From assembly GCA_963601575.1 (NCBI GenBank), contig CAVCFO010000014.1, positions 1-45,640 on the forward strand: DNA of 45,640 bases, read 5' to 3'. This document shows, piece by piece, positions 40,865 through 45,640 of this stretch. Position numbers and translations under genes: made by a program. The notes beneath the pieces were generated by a model. The model ran no database searches. It saw nothing but the letters and a program-made list of their open reading frames with translations, and was not told where the DNA came from. The first letter of the stretch is position 1. Each line of letters begins with the position of its first letter. The stretch is from CAG-238 sp963601575 (GTDB lineage Bacteria > Bacillota > Clostridia > Peptostreptococcales > Anaerovoracaceae).

Positions 40865-41200
40865 ATGAGCTGTGAGTTCGGAGAAAGGGTAAGGATTGCA
40901 AGGGAAAATTGCGGCTACTCGCAGGCCGCGCTTGCAGAGATGATCGGTATGTCTACAAACCATATCTCTGCGATCGAGAGAGGGCTTTATGAGCCGCGAG
41001 TAAGGACGCTTGCAAGCCTAGCCGGCGTGCTCGGAGAAAGCGCAGATTATCTCCTGTTTGGGACGCCAGTTGATAGCTCGCGCCTGTCGCGGCTTTTTCG
41101 CAGGGTAGCTAGTCTCCCGGAGGATGAGCAGAGCCGCTTCGCCGACTACATCGATGCGCTCTTTACTATCCGCATCATGCGAAAATGGCAACGTCCATAA
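40865..41200 (+). CDS. Small XRE-family HTH transcriptional regulator
   Basis: The 111-residue protein contains an HTH_3 domain (about 5-60; RVRIARENCGYSQAALAEMIG and STNHISAIERGLYEPR) and a short helical C-terminus (LSRLFRRVASLPEDEQSRFADYI). The ATG at 40865 has AAGGAAGGAA upstream; an earlier frame start at 40760 has none. It lies alone on the plus strand, converging on the phosphohexomutase gene. The targets are unknown. Just after its stop the segment GGCAACGTCC reappears as AGCAACGCCC. Confidence 0.9.
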   Translation: MSCEFGERVRIARENCGYSQAALAEMIGMSTNHISAIERGLYEPRVRTLASLAGVLGESADYLLFGTPVDSSRLSRLFRRVASLPEDEQSRFADYIDALFTIRIMRKWQRP

Positions 41201-41259
41201 ATAGCAACGCCCCTTTTTTCTTTTTTCTTCTTATTTTTTCTTTTTCTTTCTCATTTTAT

Positions 41260-42978
41260 TTATATTTCAACCTCTTCATATTTGCGCAGAAAATCCTTGA
41301 TGATAGATAATATTTTCTCGCAGCTTCCTTCGCTAACCTCTATATTGAGCGGCATGATAGGATCGTGAAGCGATTTGCGAAGCAGGCACCAGCCCGTAGC
41401 CTCTGCCATGCGAAAGTTCAGGCGGACTCCCTCGTAGTTAGGCTCAGCAAGCCAGATCCCATCACCTGCCTGCGGCTTTTCTTTCGCCCAGGCCGCAAGA
41501 TCCGAGAGGATCCTCTCGCCGCGCTCTGCAAAATCCTCTCCTCGCAACGGAAAGCGAATTTCTATTGCCTCCTTCGGCTCCTCGAGTGAAGAAAGAAGCA
41601 CATCTATTCCGGCGCCGGATTTTGCAAGCTGTGCCGCCTTGATTACGATCTTGGTGGCAAGATATGCTCCGTCGTCCAGAAAATAATTTTCCTTATATGC
41701 TGCATGGCCCGAGGTCTCGATGGCAAGCTGGCAGTCCGTGCCGAACTCATTTAGCTCTATCGCCTTGTTTATCACATTCTTATATCCTCTCCTATAGCGA
41801 AGATGCTTTAGCCCAAGGCATTTCTCAAGATATACCGTAAGCTCATCGCTTGTGATGCTGTCGGTCACAACGGTTGTCCCAGGGTGCTCCCTTGCAATCA
41901 GCGCCGCTGCCATTGCAACGATGGCATTTCTGCTTATCTCCTTGCCGTTTCTGTCAACCGCGGAGGCGCGGTCTACATCCGTATCGAATATGAGGCCAAG
42001 GTCCGCGCCCGATTCTATCACGCGCTTTGAGATCGACTCCATCGCCTCCCTGTTTTCAGGATTCGGCTGATGGTTCGGAAAATGCCCGTCCGGCTCCAGG
42101 AACTGGCTAGCGGATACATCCGCTCCCAGCGGCGCGAGAATTTTCTCTGCATAGAATCCGCCGGCGCCGTTACCCGCATCCACTACGATCTTAAGACCCG
42201 CCAGCGGTTTTTCTGCTCTGCCGGCGCTGCTACATCTTCCCATCCCAGCGCTGCTACATCCTTCCATGCCAGCGCCGGCAGCACCTGGACCTGCACCTGC
42301 ACTTGCACCTGCATTTGCTTCGGTGTCGCTCCCTGCTTCCTCTGCCGTCTCCGCGATGATCTTCTCTCTAAGATGCCTAGAATATCTTTCGATGAGGTCT
42401 CGCTTTTCGGCATGCTTTGCTCCGGCGCCGGGCTCCTGCCCTACCTTTTCGGCAGCCTTTGCTCCGGCTCCGGTCTCCTTTCCTACCTTTTCGGCGGCCG
42501 CATCGCAAGCCGCATCGCAAGCCGCATCGCTCTCTGCGTATGCTATAATCTGCGAGATGTCGGACTTATCCAGCCCCCCGTCCTTGCCAAAATATTTGAA
42601 TCCGTTGCGGTTATATGGAAGGTGGCTTGCGGTTATCATGATCGCGCCGTCGCAATCATATTCCGGAAAAATCGTCGACATGAACATGGCCGGAGTCGAC
42701 GCGAGGCCGCAGTCATAAACCGTTATGCCGAGGCTTACGAGGGTTTCTATAATTATATTCTTTAGCTTCTCTCCCGTCAGGCGGCTGTCGTGACCTACCG
42801 AGATCGCAAGCCCTGCTACGGGTCTTGCCAGCTTCTTTGCAAGATGCATTGCGAAGCCTCTTGTAAGCCTTGCGGTTTCTTCTGCTCCGAGGTTTATATG
42901 CTCGCCCCTAGCGCCTTCCATTGCTATTCCTCTGATGTCGCTTCCGTTTTGGAGTTTCTTATAATCGTATTCTTTCAC
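41260..42978 (-). CDS. Phosphoglucomutase/phosphomannomutase with low-complexity insertions
   Basis: This alpha-D-phosphohexomutase interconverts hexose 1- and 6-phosphates. The active-site Ser118 is in ITASHLPYNRNGFKYF, the metal loop is FDTDVDRAS, the sugar-binding segment is IETSGHAAYKENYFLDDGAY and the C-terminal phosphate-binding loop is near ASGW-type RMAEATGWCLLRKS. At 572 residues it is longer than its roughly 500-residue relatives. Inserts lie at about 150-192 (two 14-residue units AEKVGKETGAGAKA / AEKVGQEPGAGAKH) and 211-256 (Gly/Ala/Ser runs). The start codon is GTG at 42978 with AAAGGG upstream. Confidence 0.93.
   Translation of the reverse strand: MKEYDYKKLQNGSDIRGIAMEGARGEHINLGAEETARLTRGFAMHLAKKLARPVAGLAISVGHDSRLTGEKLKNIIIETLVSLGITVYDCGLASTPAMFMSTIFPEYDCDGAIMITASHLPYNRNGFKYFGKDGGLDKSDISQIIAYAESDAACDAACDAAAEKVGKETGAGAKAAEKVGQEPGAGAKHAEKRDLIERYSRHLREKIIAETAEEAGSDTEANAGASAGAGPGAAGAGMEGCSSAGMGRCSSAGRAEKPLAGLKIVVDAGNGAGGFYAEKILAPLGADVSASQFLEPDGHFPNHQPNPENREAMESISKRVIESGADLGLIFDTDVDRASAVDRNGKEISRNAIVAMAAALIAREHPGTTVVTDSITSDELTVYLEKCLGLKHLRYRRGYKNVINKAIELNEFGTDCQLAIETSGHAAYKENYFLDDGAYLATKIVIKAAQLAKSGAGIDVLLSSLEEPKEAIEIRFPLRGEDFAERGERILSDLAAWAKEKPQAGDGIWLAEPNYEGVRLNFRMAEATGWCLLRKSLHDPIMPLNIEVSEGSCEKILSIIKDFLRKYEEVEI
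42213..42531 (-). repeat. Coding tandem repeats in the phosphohexomutase gene
   Basis: A 42-bp unit is present twice (about 42410-42495), after a run of gcatcgcaagcc units. A second array of 6-24-bp Gly/Ala/Cys/Ser-coding units (cacctgcacctgca; gctgctacatcttccatcc twice) fills 42213-42348. Confidence 0.75.
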
Positions 42979-43074
42979 TTGCTACCCTTTGCTACCCTTT
43001 CGTTTCTTTTCTTTTCTTTAGATATCTTTTCTGCCTAGCGTCTATACCGGCGGCTATTCTTCTGACCATCTGTT

Positions 43075-43142
43075 CATCCCGCCGGTCGTCTATACTGCCA
43101 GTCATATATCCTGCCGGTCATATATCCTGCCAGCAGCATATT
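43075..43142 (-). repeat. 16-bp degenerate repeats after buk
   Basis: On the minus strand, immediately after the buk stop, GGCAGGATATATGACC-type units occur about four times (TGGCAGGATATATGAC, CGGCAGGATATATGAC, TGGCAGTATAGACGAC, CGGCGGGATGAACAG). Confidence 0.6.
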
Positions 43143-43143
43143 A

Positions 43144-44235
43144 TTAGCTATAAATATGCGCCTCTTCCTGCCCCGAGAGGATTCGCTCTGCGCCCCTGGC
43201 CAGCGCTCCCAGCTCATCTTCGCCCGGCATCATGACGAACTCGCCTATATGCCCTGCATAGTCTCTTACCATATCCGTAAGCATCTTTGAGTTCGCGGCG
43301 CCTCCTGTGAGAATCACCGCATCTACCTCTCCTTTCAGCGGAACGGACATCTCGGCTATGCTCTTTGCGACCTGATATGCCATCGCCTCGTATACAAGCT
43401 TTGCCTTCTGGTCGCCACCGGCAATCAGCTTCTCGATTCCGCGGCAGTCGGTTCTGCCTAGATAGGAATATAGCCCGCCTTTGCCGCAGATGAGTTTCTC
43501 TGCTTCTTCCTTTGTATATTTTCCGCTATAGCAAAGCTTCGTCCACAGGAGCAGGGCGATTCCGCCTGTTCTCTCCGGGGACATCGGACCGTCGTCATAG
43601 GATGCACCGTCTATGATCTTGCCGTCCTTGTGAACGGTTACCGAAATGCCGCCGCCCATGTGGCAGACAAGAAGGCTCAGATCCTTGTAATTTTTGCCGA
43701 TTTTTTTTGCGTAGTTCATCGCCTGGGCACGCGCGTTCAGGACATGGTAGCAGCCATATCTTTCGATGCCGCAAAGTCCCGAGATCTTCGCAATCTCCGT
43801 CAGTTCGCAGCCCATGGTCGAGTCGTATATAAACGCCGGGATCCCGAGGGGCTGTGCAATCTCATATGCGATCAGCGCGCCGAGGCTCGATGCGTGCTGA
43901 GGGTTCTTCGGATCCTTCATCGCCTCGCAGAGCGCGGGATTTACCAGGTAGCCGCCTCCGGAAAGTCCGATAACCATTCCGCCCCTGCCTACGACCGCCT
44001 TGAGCCTCGATATATCATACTTCTTTTCTTCTAGGACCTTTCGAAGCACCTCTGCCCGGTACGGAAGCTGCGCTCCTATGCTGCCGTATGCCAGGAGCTT
44101 ATCCGGCTCGTGCCTCAGCGTCTCCTCGAAGGCGAGCCCTGCGCTACCAAACAGCCCGATCTTCGTTGTCGTTGATCCTGGATTTATAACCAAAATATCC
44201 GTCTTTTCCAATTCTGTCATCTCCTTGTTTTGCAA
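43144..44235 (-). CDS. buk: Butyrate kinase
   Basis: This ASKHA-family acyl kinase forms butyrate and ATP from butyryl phosphate. The N-terminal phosphate-1 motif ILVINPGSTTTKIGLF, VVGRGGMVIGLSGG, the catalytic-region VCHMGGGISVTVHKDGKIIDG and the adenosine motif VILTGGAANSKMLTD are present. About 360 residues is normal. Butyrate kinases also accept branched acyl phosphates. No phosphotransbutyrylase gene is in view. The start is uncertain. TTG 44235 has AGGTGA and AGAGGG upstream, while ATG 44220 has GGAG abutting it. Confidence 0.93.
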   Translation of the reverse strand: MQNKEMTELEKTDILVINPGSTTTKIGLFGSAGLAFEETLRHEPDKLLAYGSIGAQLPYRAEVLRKVLEEKKYDISRLKAVVGRGGMVIGLSGGGYLVNPALCEAMKDPKNPQHASSLGALIAYEIAQPLGIPAFIYDSTMGCELTEIAKISGLCGIERYGCYHVLNARAQAMNYAKKIGKNYKDLSLLVCHMGGGISVTVHKDGKIIDGASYDDGPMSPERTGGIALLLWTKLCYSGKYTKEEAEKLICGKGGLYSYLGRTDCRGIEKLIAGGDQKAKLVYEAMAYQVAKSIAEMSVPLKGEVDAVILTGGAANSKMLTDMVRDYAGHIGEFVMMPGEDELGALARGAERILSGQEEAHIYS

Positions 44236-44323
44236 AGCCCTCTGTCACCTGCTCTTGCCTGCCCGGCCTGCATGATCAGAAGCGCTTTGCCACCTATGCT
44301 TTTGTTATTCTCAAATGTATTTT

Positions 44324-44333
44324 NNNNNNNNNN
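44324..44333. other. Assembly gap (10 N)
   Basis: Ten N in the spacer between buk and the racemase gene; true length and content unknown. Confidence 0.99.
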
Positions 44334-44368
44334 TCGCCACTCCTTCTGCGCGAATTCGCGGGAAAAGT

Positions 44369-45520
44369 TTAGTTTTTGATGTAGACCTTTTCTACATAAG
44401 GGCTGGTGGCGAGTTTGAGCATTGCGCCGTATTCCACGGTAAATGTCACGATATCGCCCACCTTGTAGTCCCTCTCCGTGTGGGTCAGGTCAAGAATCGT
44501 ATGGTCGGAGGAGCCGCCCATGATTTCGATCTTAGGGTCAGTTGGAATCATTCCGCCAAGGTCTGTGTCCTGCTTTCCGACTGCGATAATTCCGCGTTTC
44601 ATGATGCCTCTGTCTTCGTAGTATGGCTTCTGCCCGAAAGCGTCAACTCCTACTTCGCCGATTGGAAGAGACGGTTTTTCTTTTAGCTCCACGATCTGAG
44701 CCTCGAGCGTAAGTGTGTCGTGGACGCAGCCGGGAACAGCCCCGCCATAAGCTGTATCGTTTCCGAGCAGGAAAGATTCTCCAAGTCTCAGGTTGTTTAT
44801 GCCTTGCGGAAGTCCATCTTGCCATATAAGGTAAACAGAACTGGAATTTCCGCCGGAAATCATGCGAAGGCTTATGCCGAATTTTTCTTCGATTTTGCGA
44901 GCGATTGCCACAAGGCCCCCGAGATTATCCTGTTTCGGAATGATGGCGCCGTAACAGGTAAGGTTTACGCCCACGCCGTAGAGATTTATGTTTTCCATGG
45001 TGAGGATCTCGGAAACCGTCTCGAAAATCAGATCTTCGTTCTGATAGAAAATGCCCTCCCGAAGGTCGCCCATGTCGATCATCAGCAGGATATTGTGGAC
45101 AGTTCCTGCCTTCTTTGCTTCTTCATTCAGGAGCCTTATAGTCGAAAGCTCCGAGTTGAAGCTGAGGTCCACGTATTTTATCACTTCGCTGACCTCGCAG
45201 TGCATGGGGATTCTGAGAAGAGCGGTTTTTTTTCCGGCAGCTCTTGCTTCATCCGCATAGGTTTTGATATTTGCGATGCGGGAGTCCGCCATAAAATCAA
45301 CCGCCGGGTGGGCGGCAATCATATGCGCCATTTCTTTGTCCGCGCAAAGGCCTTTTGTTACGATCATAAGGCTCATTGGGCTTGCGGTGCTCGCGCCTGC
45401 GCTCGCGCCTGCGCTTGTGCCCGCTTTTGCGTTCATGCACGCATCTCCCTTCACAAGCCTCGCGCAGGCGTCGAGGTTATTTCTTAGCTTTTTCAAATCA
45501 ATTACAAGTCGTGGGTACAT
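44369..45520 (-). CDS. Alanine/ornithine racemase-family PLP enzyme
   Basis: This fold-type III PLP enzyme starts MYPRLVIDLKKLRNNLDAC, with the PLP-binding Lys at about 56 in LMIVTKGLCAD. Further segments are LLMIDMGDLREG, GVGVNLTCYG and SGGNSSSVYL, typical of the ornithine racemase (Orr) branch rather than canonical alanine racemase. Orr converts L- to D-ornithine for ornithine fermentation in Clostridia. At 383 residues it exceeds the usual 350-355. A run of about 20 Ala/Gly/Ser residues (29-48) just before the PLP lysine strand accounts for most of this. Substrate is inferred from family only. Confidence 0.85.
   Translation of the reverse strand: MYPRLVIDLKKLRNNLDACARLVKGDACMNAKAGTSAGASAGASTASPMSLMIVTKGLCADKEMAHMIAAHPAVDFMADSRIANIKTYADEARAAGKKTALLRIPMHCEVSEVIKYVDLSFNSELSTIRLLNEEAKKAGTVHNILLMIDMGDLREGIFYQNEDLIFETVSEILTMENINLYGVGVNLTCYGAIIPKQDNLGGLVAIARKIEEKFGISLRMISGGNSSSVYLIWQDGLPQGINNLRLGESFLLGNDTAYGGAVPGCVHDTLTLEAQIVELKEKPSLPIGEVGVDAFGQKPYYEDRGIMKRGIIAVGKQDTDLGGMIPTDPKIEIMGGSSDHTILDLTHTERDYKVGDIVTFTVEYGAMLKLATSPYVEKVYIKN
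45377..45440 (-). repeat. GC-rich coding repeat in the racemase gene
   Basis: GCAGGCGCGAGC-type 12-bp units encode the AGTSAGASAGASTAS insert. Confidence 0.7.
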
Positions 45521-45521
45521 T

Positions 45522-45638
45522 TTACCTTTCCTTTCTATATGGGCAGTGCTTTCGCATGCACGCCCAACATTCGTGATTGCAGCTGGGCCTTCCGTCCACT
45601 TCGCCGCAGGCGCGCATTACATGCTGGGCGCTATCATA
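45522..45638 (-). CDS. C-terminal tail of an unidentified cysteine-rich protein (partial)
   Basis: A minus-strand frame enters from the right edge, encodes 38 residues and stops one base before the racemase ATG, so it looks like the preceding gene of the same operon. The tail contains CNHECWACMRKHC, a C-x3-C-x2-C-x4-C pattern suggesting a metal or iron-sulfur site. The family is not recognised. It is too short for the usual ORF cut-off and rests mainly on its position and cysteine pattern. Confidence 0.5.
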   Translation of the reverse strand, partial: YDSAQHVMRACGEVDGRPSCNHECWACMRKHCPYRKER

Positions 45639-45640
45639 GT

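Noticed and set aside
1..45640. CRISPR arrays, insertion sequences, prophage genes
   Set aside because: No regularly spaced identical repeats, transposase, integrase or phage structural genes were seen on either strand.

Overview
The window looks like a scaffold from a mid-GC Gram-positive anaerobe of the class Clostridia, probably an uncultured relative of the Eubacteriales family XIII/Anaerovoracaceae group (the family-level placement is inference). The evidence is the classic Firmicutes housekeeping order (radA ... carD-yacL-ispDF-proS-ppiB-cysE-cysS-mrnC ... thyA-folA-rlmB-sigH-tRNA-Thr-tuf), strong AGGAGG-type ribosome binding sites, a B. subtilis-type sigH and mini-RNase III, a butyrate kinase and an ornithine/alanine racemase-family enzyme. 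Two runs of 10 N (39968-39977, 44324-44333) show it is an assembled scaffold. Nearly everything is on the minus strand; exceptions are a two-component system (21084-23232) and a small XRE regulator (40865-41200).

Layout, left to right. 1-440: start of tuf, its promoter and leader hairpin, a terminator and tRNA-Thr(GGT). 441-3607: sigH, rlmB, folA and thyA in one operon with a strong promoter. 3608-4043: a repeat-filled spacer. 4044-12080: one gene for a 2678-residue secreted surface protein with two GLUG blocks, PEGA-like and Ig-like repeats and a DUF4430 (transcobalamin C-terminal-like) domain. 12200-12500: a cobalamin riboswitch with a terminator hairpin that leads into that gene. 12658-20893: mrnC, cysS, cysE, ppiB, proS, ispDF, yacL and carD. 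21084-23232: response regulator and histidine kinase. 23307-24850: radA behind a LexA box. 24917-26930: an EF-G-like GTPase. 26932-30500: EamA transporter, asnS and an AI-2E-family permease. 30746-35760: a BMP-type nucleoside ABC transporter. 35937-37166: xanthine phosphoribosyltransferase and an HD hydrolase. 37351-40505: a second Ig-rich surface protein interrupted by an assembly gap. 40865-45640: XRE regulator, phosphohexomutase, butyrate kinase, ornithine racemase and the cysteine-rich tail of another gene.

How it fits together. The strongest candidate for a new system is the riboswitch plus giant DUF4430 surface protein: a B12-sensing leader in front of a secreted protein with a transcobalamin-like domain suggests cell-surface cobalamin capture. 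It sits inside an otherwise conserved housekeeping cluster, between mrnC and thyA. If the racemase at the right end is an ornithine racemase, it would feed D-ornithine to an adenosylcobalamin-dependent mutase, giving the cell a reason to need B12 (inference).

Two genome-level habits also stand out. Many genes end in short degenerate tandem repeats that include or immediately follow the stop codon (radA, thyA, folA, ispDF, proS, yacL, xpt, buk). Several ordinary enzymes carry Ala/Gly/Ser-rich insertions or extensions built from short repeats (mrnC, phosphohexomutase, racemase, AI-2E permease, rlmB). Both point to an unusual tendency towards local tandem duplication.
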